From Actinomycetota bacterium (GTDB lineage Bacteria > Actinomycetota > Humimicrobiia > Humimicrobiales > Humimicrobiaceae), in the NCBI GenBank assembly GCA_028695395.1, contig JAQVJB010000092.1:1-6482 (forward strand): a stretch of DNA of 6,482 nt, given 5' to 3'. The translations under genes were made by a program, and so were the position numbers. The notes beneath the pieces were generated by a model. That model ran no database searches and was not told where the DNA came from. It saw nothing but the letters and a program-made list of their open reading frames with translations. Shown here in pieces: positions 1 to 5,734 of this stretch; the stretch's first letter is position 1; every line of letters starts with the position of its first letter.

Positions 1-1
1 G

Positions 2-895
2 AAAATAAAAGATTTATATACAAAATATAAATGGCTTTCTGTCATCTTCCGCCCATTAGCACCTTTTCTTTTAGTAGGATTGATAGCAACATTAATCCCC
101 CAGGCTCTGGGAGGAGGCCACAAAATAGTAGATTTGCTTAATCAAAATACATTTTCATGGAAGTTTCTTTTAATTCTGCTGGCTGTTAAATTCTTATTTA
201 CAATGATAAGCTATGGTTCCGGAGCGCCGGGAGGCATATTCATGCCTTTGCTTGTCATAGGAGCAGTTGCAGGCGCTCTCATATCATTCTTGTTTTCAAA
301 CTACTTTAATTTCAATAATGCCTATATGAGCAGCCTGGTAATACTTTCAATGGCTGGATATTTTGCTGCCATTGTCAAAGCTCCCATAACAGGCATCGTA
401 CTCATTACAGAAATGACAGGTTCCTTCAGCCACATTCTTCCTCTGACTATAGTAGTAATGCTCTCATATATTATTTCTTCATCAGTGGGGACAAAACCGA
501 TATATGAATCTCTCCTGGAAAGAAGCCTTGTAAATGATGACTATGATAAATTCAAAATCAGAAAGGAAAGCAAAATCATCCTGGAAGCTTTTGTTTCTGT
601 TCATTCCGAGCTTGACGGAGCTACCTTAAAAAAAGTATGCCTGCCACAGGATTGCCTGCTTATATCTATCAAAAGAGCTGGGACAGAAATCATTCCAAAA
701 GGAGATACTGTAATCCAGGCTGGCGACCATATCCTGATTCTGGCTAATGAGGAAAATGTTCATAATATACATGACAAATTATCAAAGATAACCGGACATG
801 GAGATATAAAAATCAAATCCGGCGGCTCTGATTTTTATAAAAAGCTTGTTAAAAAAATAAAAAAAGGCATAAACAAAATAGGAAAGCCTGATTAA
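2..895 (+). CDS. ClC-family chloride channel/transporter with C-terminal RCK_C (TrkA_C) domain, 5'-truncated
   Basis: The frame is open from the window's first bases, so the gene starts upstream; 297 residues are visible before the TAA. The protein is an integral inner-membrane chloride transporter. The sequence GSGAPGGIFMP (nt 215-247) matches the ClC GxFxP selectivity-filter segment (E. coli ClcA has GAPGGIFAP). It is followed by KAPITGIVLITEMT (nt 377-418) and KPIY (nt 494-505), whose Tyr corresponds to the chloride-coordinating Tyr445 of ClcA. After the last membrane helix, at about nt 575-785, comes an RCK_C/TrkA_C-like fold with the typical ending 'GDHILILAN', then a lysine-rich tail. 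RCK_C domains are known from K+ transport regulation; a ligand here is not known. The gating glutamate and the proton glutamate of ClC exchangers lie in the missing N-terminal half, so channel versus H+/Cl- antiporter cannot be decided. The gene converges on the minus-strand gene ending at 1024, and I see no clear stem-loop terminator in the 128 bp between them. Confidence 0.93.
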   Translation, partial: KIKDLYTKYKWLSVIFRPLAPFLLVGLIATLIPQALGGGHKIVDLLNQNTFSWKFLLILLAVKFLFTMISYGSGAPGGIFMPLLVIGAVAGALISFLFSNYFNFNNAYMSSLVILSMAGYFAAIVKAPITGIVLITEMTGSFSHILPLTIVVMLSYIISSSVGTKPIYESLLERSLVNDDYDKFKIRKESKIILEAFVSVHSELDGATLKKVCLPQDCLLISIKRAGTEIIPKGDTVIQAGDHILILANEENVHNIHDKLSKITGHGDIKIKSGGSDFYKKLVKKIKKGINKIGKPD

Positions 896-1023
896 GCTTA
901 AGACCGATATTTATTCTATTCTTAAATGAACACATAAATAATGCATAATTTTTTACGTCCAATATATGATTTGCATGTCAAAGAATCAAATAATTAAAAA
1001 ACTTCATTAATAAAAATAATTTT

Positions 1024-1926
1024 TTATTCTCCTGTACTTCCTGATCTGCTAAATGCAAGTATAGATGATGAAAATATTAGAACAGAAAAATATACATAAA
1101 AAGGAAACCAAATGAGCTCAATTATCTTTGCATCATTAAGAATTCTTGTAATTATAAAGACTGTAGTAGTAAATAAAATCGAAAATCCAAGTGTTATAAG
1201 CGAAGATTTTGTAAGGTCCTGGAATTGCTTTTCGTCATACCATTCCCTTATCCTTTCCCTGCATTTCATCACAAGCCAGTAGATTATTATAATGATATAG
1301 GGTATTACGGCCAGAAAGACAATGCCTACGCCCTTCTGGAATGCCCACAGAGGGAGGAATATAATACATGAAATTAAAAAAAGTATCCCGGAAATCCCGG
1401 AAATCAAACCTATGTACTGCGCATTAATAAAAATAGATTCATCTTTTACAACCGCTTCTTTTGTAATAAGACCTTTATTTTTCCTTATAATGCCTAAAAG
1501 CAGGAATATAAGTACGATAAAAAGAAAATGAAGACCCTGGCTTGAATATAAGACAATGAATTCATCAGGGAAACCAAAGATATATTCCTTAGAAATGTCG
1601 CTAAGCAAGGCATAATCTCCAAAAAGCATCAGTAAAGATATAATTGAGACAAAGAAAATAAAAGATTTTATGAAGCTATCCCTTTTAAAAAAACTCAGAT
1701 CCATAAGTATCACTGCCAGGGCAAACAGGTGGAATATAAACAGTACCATATATGCTGCCACCACGAAATACTGAGCATCAGTAAATGACTTCTCCACTCC
1801 TATTCCTGTTATTATAGCTTTTCTTATAAGTTCAAAAAAAACAAAACTCATGGCAAGGCATAGTAATGAGATTATGCTTAATGGTAAGGTTATATTCCTG
1901 ATAACTGTAAATTTTTTTGATTGCAT
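1024..1926 (-). CDS. Hypothetical membrane protein with about eight transmembrane segments, paired with an XRE regulator
   Basis: This 300-residue protein is not one I can assign to a characterised family. Hydrophobic stretches at about residues 11-33, 52-75, 85-106, 124-147, 168-195, 199-220, 241-262 and 268-293 predict eight membrane helices, arranged as two groups of four around a charged loop at residues 148-166. There is no cleavable signal peptide. The loop after helix six contains WYDEKQFQD (residues 229-237). This acidic 'DEKQ/DERQ' type of motif recalls, from memory only, Firmicutes membrane proteins found beside small XRE regulators; those related to DUF2975 are smaller, at about 150 residues. 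The ATG is well supported by AAGGAG four bases upstream. The gene starts 54 bp after the stop of the regulator gene on the same strand with no terminator visible between, so the two are probably co-transcribed. A role in membrane stress sensing, transport or peptide immunity is possible, but nothing in the sequence decides it. Confidence 0.82.
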   Translation of the reverse strand: MQSKKFTVIRNITLPLSIISLLCLAMSFVFFELIRKAIITGIGVEKSFTDAQYFVVAAYMVLFIFHLFALAVILMDLSFFKRDSFIKSFIFFVSIISLLMLFGDYALLSDISKEYIFGFPDEFIVLYSSQGLHFLFIVLIFLLLGIIRKNKGLITKEAVVKDESIFINAQYIGLISGISGILFLISCIIFLPLWAFQKGVGIVFLAVIPYIIIIIYWLVMKCRERIREWYDEKQFQDLTKSSLITLGFSILFTTTVFIITRILNDAKIIELIWFPFYVYFSVLIFSSSILAFSRSGSTGE

Positions 1927-1930
1927 ATTT

Positions 1931-1936
1931 CTCCTT
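1931..1936 (-). promoter_or_regulatory. Ribosome binding site of the membrane-protein gene
   Basis: On the minus strand AAGGAG lies four bases before the ATG at 1926. It is one of only two good Shine-Dalgarno sites in the window. It fixes the start of the 300-residue protein and suggests that this second gene of the unit is translated independently of the regulator. Confidence 0.75.
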
Positions 1937-1980
1937 TCGGAAAAAATTCATTTAACATTTTTAATATTTCTTTTTTAGCG

Positions 1981-2199
1981 CTATTCCTTTTTAATATAGA
2001 AAACTTCCTCTACTGATTTTTCAAAAAAACCAGCTATTTTTAGCGCAAGAGCAACAGAAGGATTAAATTTCCCTGTTTCTATCGAATGAATTGTAAGACG
2101 CGTAACCCCCACTGCATTTGCAAGTTCCTGCTGAGATATCTCATCATGTTCAAATCTTAATTTTCTTAGATTATTCTCAAGCTTATAATTATCAGCCAT
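1981..2199 (-). CDS. Small XRE-family (Cro/C1-type) helix-turn-helix transcriptional regulator
   Basis: The 72-residue protein is essentially a single HTH_3 domain. The scanning helix is QQELANAV (residues 23-30), the turn is GVT (31-33) and the recognition helix is about TRLTIHSI (33-40). These are followed by the family signature ETGKFNPS (41-48), ALALKIAGFF (50-59) and the ending SVEEVF (62-67). It belongs to the group of 65-75-residue stand-alone regulators common in Firmicutes (YozG-like), which often sit next to a membrane-protein gene and usually repress their own promoter. That is the arrangement here, with the 300-residue membrane protein directly downstream. The ATG at 2199 is the only usable start, since a stop follows a few codons upstream in frame. 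It has no recognisable Shine-Dalgarno sequence. The protein has no separate ligand-binding domain, so how it would be induced is not apparent. Confidence 0.92.
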   Translation of the reverse strand: MADNYKLENNLRKLRFEHDEISQQELANAVGVTRLTIHSIETGKFNPSVALALKIAGFFEKSVEEVFYIKKE

Positions 2200-2218
2200 T
2201 TTTATTTTATGATTAAAT

Positions 2219-2255
2219 GTATATTATTATATACATAATATATATTTTTATATAC
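2219..2255. promoter_or_regulatory. Two tandem 16-bp palindromes, probable operator of the XRE regulator
   Basis: The first site, GTATATTATTATATAC (2219-2234), has perfect 6-bp arms GTATAT/ATATAC around a 4-bp centre. The second, ATATATTTTTATATAC (2240-2255), matches it at 14 of 16 positions. The centres are 21 bp apart, two helical turns, so two dimers would sit on the same face of the DNA. One site lies between the -35 and -10 boxes and the other just downstream of -10. Small XRE repressors typically bind such short palindromes in their own promoter; that this regulator is the ligand is inferred. The high A+T content makes chance palindromes more likely, but the terminal G/C bases and the spacing argue against that. 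Confidence 0.55.
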
Positions 2256-2264
2256 TTTTGTCAA
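2235..2264 (-). promoter_or_regulatory. Sigma70-type promoter of the XRE/membrane-protein unit
   Basis: Reading the minus strand, a perfect -35 box TTGACA lies at 2264-2259. A -10 box can be read as TATATT (2242-2237, 16-bp spacer) or TATTAT (2240-2235, 18-bp spacer), each matching five of six consensus bases. Transcription would start about 30 bp before the ATG at 2199. The promoter is overlapped by the two palindromes described separately, so binding there would block RNA polymerase. Confidence 0.6.
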
Positions 2265-2362
2265 GCATTTAACAGAAAAAAATAATAATAGGAAAAGATA
2301 GGTAATATTAAAAAAAATAGCTTATCTATTAATAATAGGAGATGTTTATCCATCTGATAAAA

Positions 2363-2412
2363 AAGAGGGCATTTCTGCTTGGCTAATAAGAGGACATTTC
2401 TAAATGGCTGTT
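2363..2412. repeat. Tandem pair of 25-bp direct repeats, possible insertion-sequence end remnant
   Basis: Two 25-bp units abut exactly (2363-2387 and 2388-2412) and agree at 19 of 25 positions. The conserved parts are AAGAGG, CATTTCT and TGGCT; the differences cluster between and after them. The block is less AT-rich than its surroundings. The pattern of repeated GGACATTTCT followed by GGC resembles, from memory only, the repeated transposase-binding ends of insertion sequences with rve/DDE integrase-type transposases. No transposase gene and no opposite end is in the window, so this would be a solo remnant. A regulatory repeat for typA is the alternative. Confidence 0.5.
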
Positions 2413-2454
2413 ACAAAAAATAAAAAATTAATTGCAATTCTTTCATATAAAGAT

Positions 2455-2483
2455 TAACATTACTTGTTTTGAAAATAATGTTA
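2455..2483. repeat. Inverted repeat upstream of typA
   Basis: TAACATTA (2455-2462) and TAATGTTA (2476-2483) form perfect 8-bp arms around a 13-base loop, ending 31 bp before the typA ATG. It is not followed by a T run, so it is not a terminator. It may be an operator or a leader hairpin. A weak possible promoter, TTGAAA (2469-2474) with GATTAT (2492-2497) at 17 bp spacing, overlaps the right arm. Confidence 0.35.
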
Positions 2484-2514
2484 CTAAAACCGATTATTCA
2501 GGATAAATAAATTT

Positions 2515-4290
2515 ATGGAAATAAGAAATATAGCAATTATTGCCCACGTAGACCATGGTAAAACTACTCTGGTCGACTCACTATTGAGATTGTCAAAAAC
2601 TCATCTAAGCAAAGAAATGATCGATGCTGAATGCATCCTTGACAGTAATGATATAGAAAGAGAACGCGGAATTACAATTTTCTCAAAAAATGCTTCTGTC
2701 ATATGGAAAGGAGTAAAAATAAATATAATCGATACTCCGGGACATGCCGATTTCGGTGGCGAAGTTGAGAGAGTGCTGAAAATGGCTGACGGTTCCCTTC
2801 TCCTGGTAGATGCCAAAGAAGGCCCTATGCCTCAGACACGTTTTGTTTTAAAAAAGGCTCTTGAACTGAAGCACAAAATAATAGTTGTAATCAATAAAAT
2901 AGACAAATCCGATGCAAATATCAATAATGCCCTTAATAAGACTTTTGATTTGTTCATTGAACTTGGAGCAGATGAGGAAACTGCAGAATTTCCGATTATT
3001 TACTGTTCTTCAAAAATGAGCAAGGCAGGACATAAATCAGATTTAAGGCAAATGAAAGATGTTTCCTCTCTGTTTGAAGAAATAATAGATAAGATACCTG
3101 CACCGGAATGCAATGCTGATGCCCCTCTGCAGATGCTTGTTACCTCCATAAACTGGGATAATTATAGAGGAAGAATAGCTAAAGGCAGAATCTATAATGG
3201 CACCATAAGGGCAGGTCAGGAAATAATGCATATAAACAGGGAAGGAAAAATGCAGAAATATAAGATTTCTTCTCTTATGAATTTCCAGGGCCTCTCACAG
3301 GTGGAAATTCCGCAGGCAAGTGCGGGTGAGATTATCGCTATCTCCGGAATACCTGATATAACAATCGGTGAGACAATTGCAGATATCGATAATCCTGTTG
3401 CTCTTCCGCTATTAAGCATTGAAGAGCCTACTGTAAAAATGAATTTTGATATAAACACTTCCCCATTTGCCGGAAAAGAAGGAAAATTTACGACTTCAAG
3501 GCAAATAAGAGAGAGATTATATAAAGAGCTTGATAATGATGTAGCACTTATGGTTGAAGATAATCCTGAAGGCGGCTGGGTAGTATCAGGAAGAGGAGAG
3601 CTTCATCTTGCAATATTCATCGAACGTCTCAGACGTGAAGGTTATGAATTCCAGGTAGCACAACCGCAGGTAATAGTAAAAATTATTAACGGGCAGAAGA
3701 TGATACCTTATGAAGAAGTTTTTATCGAGGTTCCAGAACAGCACTCCGGAGCAGTCATTCAGAAACTTGGAAATAGATCAGGCATAATGAAAAAAATGGA
3801 TTTAAGGGATGGAATTGCCCATATTGAATTCATAATACCCACAAGAGGTCTTTTCGGATACAGGAGGGAATTTATGACAGATACCCGTGGCCTTGGGATA
3901 ATGAATACTCTTTTTTATAAGTATATGCCTGAAAAAAGTGAATGGAAGGAACGCGACAGAGGTTCTCTTGTGGCTTTTGAGACAGGAACTACAAGATTAT
4001 ATGGCCTTACCAACGTACAGGACCGCGGAGAACTATTCTATGGTCCGGGAGTAAGTGTCTACAGAGGACAGGTTGTCGGCCAGAACTCTAGGAATAATGA
4101 TATCTGGGTAAATATCTGCAAGGAAAAACAGCTTTCCAATATGCGATCAAAAGGTGAGGGAACTTCCGAGCATTTCAATGTCCCAAGATCAATGTCTCTT
4201 GAAGACTCGCTTGAATATATCGATGGAAGCGAACTTGTAGAAGTGACTCCCAAGTCTGTAAGAATTAGAAAAATCGCCCTAAGTCAATAA
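2515..4290 (+). CDS. typA: Ribosome-associated translational GTPase TypA/BipA
   Basis: This 591-residue protein is a complete TypA/BipA, a GTPase related to EF-G and LepA that binds the 70S ribosome and supports 50S assembly and growth under stress or cold. All G motifs are intact: AHVDHGKT (10-17), RGIT (51-54), DTPGH (73-77), NKID (127-130) and SSK (165-167). A beta-barrel domain II follows at about 205-285, then domain III with NTSPFAGKEGKF (314-325) and SGRGELHL (358-365), and an EF-G domain V-like part with PTRGLFGYR (442-450). The BipA-specific C-terminal domain has NMRSKGEG (542-549) and VEVTPKSVRIRK (575-586). The usual size is about 605-615 residues; the difference is mainly the missing basic tail after IRK. 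The ATG at 2515 gives MEIRNIAIIAHVDHG, the expected beginning, but only a weak AGG precedes it. The gene is monocistronic here, divergent from the XRE unit, and 270 bp ahead of the next gene. Confidence 0.98.
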   Translation: MEIRNIAIIAHVDHGKTTLVDSLLRLSKTHLSKEMIDAECILDSNDIERERGITIFSKNASVIWKGVKINIIDTPGHADFGGEVERVLKMADGSLLLVDAKEGPMPQTRFVLKKALELKHKIIVVINKIDKSDANINNALNKTFDLFIELGADEETAEFPIIYCSSKMSKAGHKSDLRQMKDVSSLFEEIIDKIPAPECNADAPLQMLVTSINWDNYRGRIAKGRIYNGTIRAGQEIMHINREGKMQKYKISSLMNFQGLSQVEIPQASAGEIIAISGIPDITIGETIADIDNPVALPLLSIEEPTVKMNFDINTSPFAGKEGKFTTSRQIRERLYKELDNDVALMVEDNPEGGWVVSGRGELHLAIFIERLRREGYEFQVAQPQVIVKIINGQKMIPYEEVFIEVPEQHSGAVIQKLGNRSGIMKKMDLRDGIAHIEFIIPTRGLFGYRREFMTDTRGLGIMNTLFYKYMPEKSEWKERDRGSLVAFETGTTRLYGLTNVQDRGELFYGPGVSVYRGQVVGQNSRNNDIWVNICKEKQLSNMRSKGEGTSEHFNVPRSMSLEDSLEYIDGSELVEVTPKSVRIRKIALSQ

Positions 4291-4560
4291 ATCAATTAAA
4301 TAATGATATTCTGGTTAAGCTGAAGACAGAAGAGCGCTGGCAGGCAAGTTATAAAAGATAACATTTATACATTCTTCCTGGCTAATACAGTTATAAAATA
4401 TTGCTTGAATAAAAAAACCGCAGAATATAAAATAAAAAACCAGTACTGTTATCTTACTGTTTAACAGAAGGTTCTTTTAATCTTGAATATCATTTTGTTT
4501 TTAAAGATTTTAAAAATTTTCAGAATTATAAATTTAAAATCATAATTTTTGACTTTATTT
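4291..4560. other. Non-coding gap after typA
   Basis: These 270 AT-rich bases hold no recognisable RNA gene and no supported ORF. Overlapping weak inverted repeats occur around 4441-4466 (CAGTA/TACTG and CTGTTA/TAACAG), but no run of T directly follows them, so neither is called a terminator. The 10-mer AGTTATAAAA occurs twice (4347 and 4389), which can be chance at this base composition. A promoter for the next gene is presumably here but cannot be pinned down. Confidence 0.5.
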
Positions 4561-5454
4561 ATGCTTAAAGTAGAAAAAAGAACAACATCATTTTTATTTA
4601 TAGGTCTTATTTATATCATTGCTTTCTTTATAGCTTATCTTTTTTATTATCTCACAAAAAGCTCCCACATACTTGTTTCAACTTTTATTGCAGACGTAGC
4701 GGCAACTATAGTAGTCTGGGGTTTCGGACTTCTTTTCGGTAATGCCAGTGCATATGATCCGTATTGGAGTGTAGCCCCTATCGCTATTATCGTTTTCTGG
4801 ATAATTATACTAAATCAGGCTTTTAACTGGATACATCTTTTCTTTTTAGCTGCTATTTTTATATGGGGTTTAAGACTCACTATGAACTGGGCAATAAGGT
4901 GGAAAGGATTTACCCATCAGGACTGGCGCTACACAATGCTTAAAAACAAAAATCCGGGATTATGGTTTTTTACAAATCTTATAGGAATCAATCTTATGCC
5001 GACAATTATAGTTTATCTTGCGCTTATTCCTGTTTATTTCGGCCTGATTGCCGGCAAAACTTTTGATGCAAGCATAATTTCGGTATTAGGACTTGCTATC
5101 TGTCTTGGAGCAGTGATAATGCAATTAATTTCGGACTTTCAAATGGACAGATTTAAAAATAATAACAGTCAAAGAGACAGGCATATTGACAACGGACTTT
5201 GGAGATACAGCAGGCATCCCAACTATTTTGGAGAAGTATCCTTCTGGTGGGGCATATGGATTATTCAGCTTGGCGCTGATTTAAGAACACTCATTACCGT
5301 GATAGGACCTATTGCAATGACCCTTTTATTTTTATTTATAAGTATTCCAATGATGGAAACGCATATTACATCTTCAAAACCCGGCTATAAGATTTATAAA
5401 AAACAAGTATCGATATTAATACCCTGGTTTAGGTATAAGCAGAGGGATGCATGA
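4561..5454 (+). CDS. DUF1295 / steroid 5-alpha-reductase-like integral membrane protein
   Basis: The 297-residue protein belongs to the DUF1295 family, related to the C-terminal domain of 3-oxo-5-alpha-steroid 4-dehydrogenases and to isoprenylcysteine methyltransferases (ICMT). Diagnostic motifs are YDPYWSVAP (65-73), GLWRYSRHPNYFGE (212-225), where the RHPNYFGE core forms the cofactor-binding region in this superfamily, and IPMMETH...KPGY (262-276) near the C-terminus. About seven to eight hydrophobic segments are present, at roughly 10-31, 38-60, 71-84, 90-107, 136-163, 171-190, 226-238 and 242-264. The substrate is unknown. Relatives use NADPH or SAM on lipid substrates, so lipid or isoprenoid modification is likely but inferred. 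The start is uncertain: ATG 4561 is chosen because it is the only ATG before the first helix, but TTG 4549 is in frame four codons earlier, just after a stop. Neither has a Shine-Dalgarno sequence. No operon partner is evident. Confidence 0.88.
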   Translation: MLKVEKRTTSFLFIGLIYIIAFFIAYLFYYLTKSSHILVSTFIADVAATIVVWGFGLLFGNASAYDPYWSVAPIAIIVFWIIILNQAFNWIHLFFLAAIFIWGLRLTMNWAIRWKGFTHQDWRYTMLKNKNPGLWFFTNLIGINLMPTIIVYLALIPVYFGLIAGKTFDASIISVLGLAICLGAVIMQLISDFQMDRFKNNNSQRDRHIDNGLWRYSRHPNYFGEVSFWWGIWIIQLGADLRTLITVIGPIAMTLLFLFISIPMMETHITSSKPGYKIYKKQVSILIPWFRYKQRDA

Positions 5455-5734
5455 TTTGGCTCTATAATTTAATTTCACTGAAATTTTCTTAAAGCATCTT
5501 CATATTTTTTAAAAAATATTTATGTTATTTAATAATATATTAAATATCCTGGCTTAAAATAAAAAAAGTTTGAAAACTTAATAGTTATAAAACGTCAAAA
5601 AAAGAGAAAGATTAATATATTAGTTTTCAGTTAAATAAAAGATATTCTATATAAAATGCATTTTAATAATAAAATCATAAATCAAATTAATCTATTATTA
5701 AACCAGATTATACGTCCCTGGAAGGTGAAAGCAG
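5455..5734. other. AT-rich non-coding gap with short perfect inverted repeats
   Basis: These 280 bp contain no supported gene. Three perfect inverted repeats lie close together: an 18-bp palindrome ATATTTTTTAAAAAATAT (5502-5519), 9-bp arms TATTTAATA/TATTAAATA around a 3-base centre (5526-5546), and AAGTTT/AAACTT around two bases (5566-5579). All are almost pure A/T, so chance is a real possibility. The first could act as a weak bidirectional terminator after the DUF1295 gene. The last part carries the ribosome binding site of the Fe-S protein gene. Confidence 0.4.
5723..5728 (+). promoter_or_regulatory. Ribosome binding site of the Fe-S protein gene
   Basis: AGGTGA, a six-base match to the anti-Shine-Dalgarno complement, lies six bases before the ATG at 5735. 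It settles that start, which also keeps the N-terminal CxxC motif (residues 2 and 5) in the protein. Confidence 0.75.

Larger units (their letters stand above)
2200..2514. other. Divergent non-coding region between the XRE regulator and typA
   Basis: This 315-bp AT-rich gap separates two divergently transcribed genes. From left to right it holds the regulator's promoter with two palindromes (2219-2264), a stretch with no recognisable feature (2265-2362), a tandem 25-bp repeat (2363-2412) and an inverted repeat close to the typA start (2455-2483). No RNA gene and no convincing ORF is seen; the only ATG-led reading frame noted, at 2404, has 17 codons. Confidence 0.7.

Noticed and set aside
896..1023. 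Possible bidirectional terminator between the ClC gene and the convergent membrane-protein gene
   Set aside because: Only A/T stems (TTAAGA/TCTTAA, TAAAAAA/TTTTTTA) with long loops are present; there is no GC-rich stem followed by a T run.
1322..1531. Plus-strand open frame of 69 codons inside the membrane-protein gene
   Set aside because: It lies antisense within a well-supported gene and encodes nothing recognisable.
1589..1599. TTAGAAATGTC, the exact reverse complement of 11 bases in the second 25-bp repeat, as a possible opposite end of a mobile element
   Set aside because: It lies inside the intact membrane-protein gene and the match does not extend into the rest of the 25-bp unit, so it is probably chance.
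2404..2457. 17-codon ATG-led frame overlapping the second 25-bp repeat
   Set aside because: It has no ribosome binding site and no recognisable product, and is easily explained by chance.
4347..4398. Repeated 10-mer AGTTATAAAA (also near 5583)
   Set aside because: It is short and AT-rich, with no shared flanks and no regular spacing; expected by chance at this composition.
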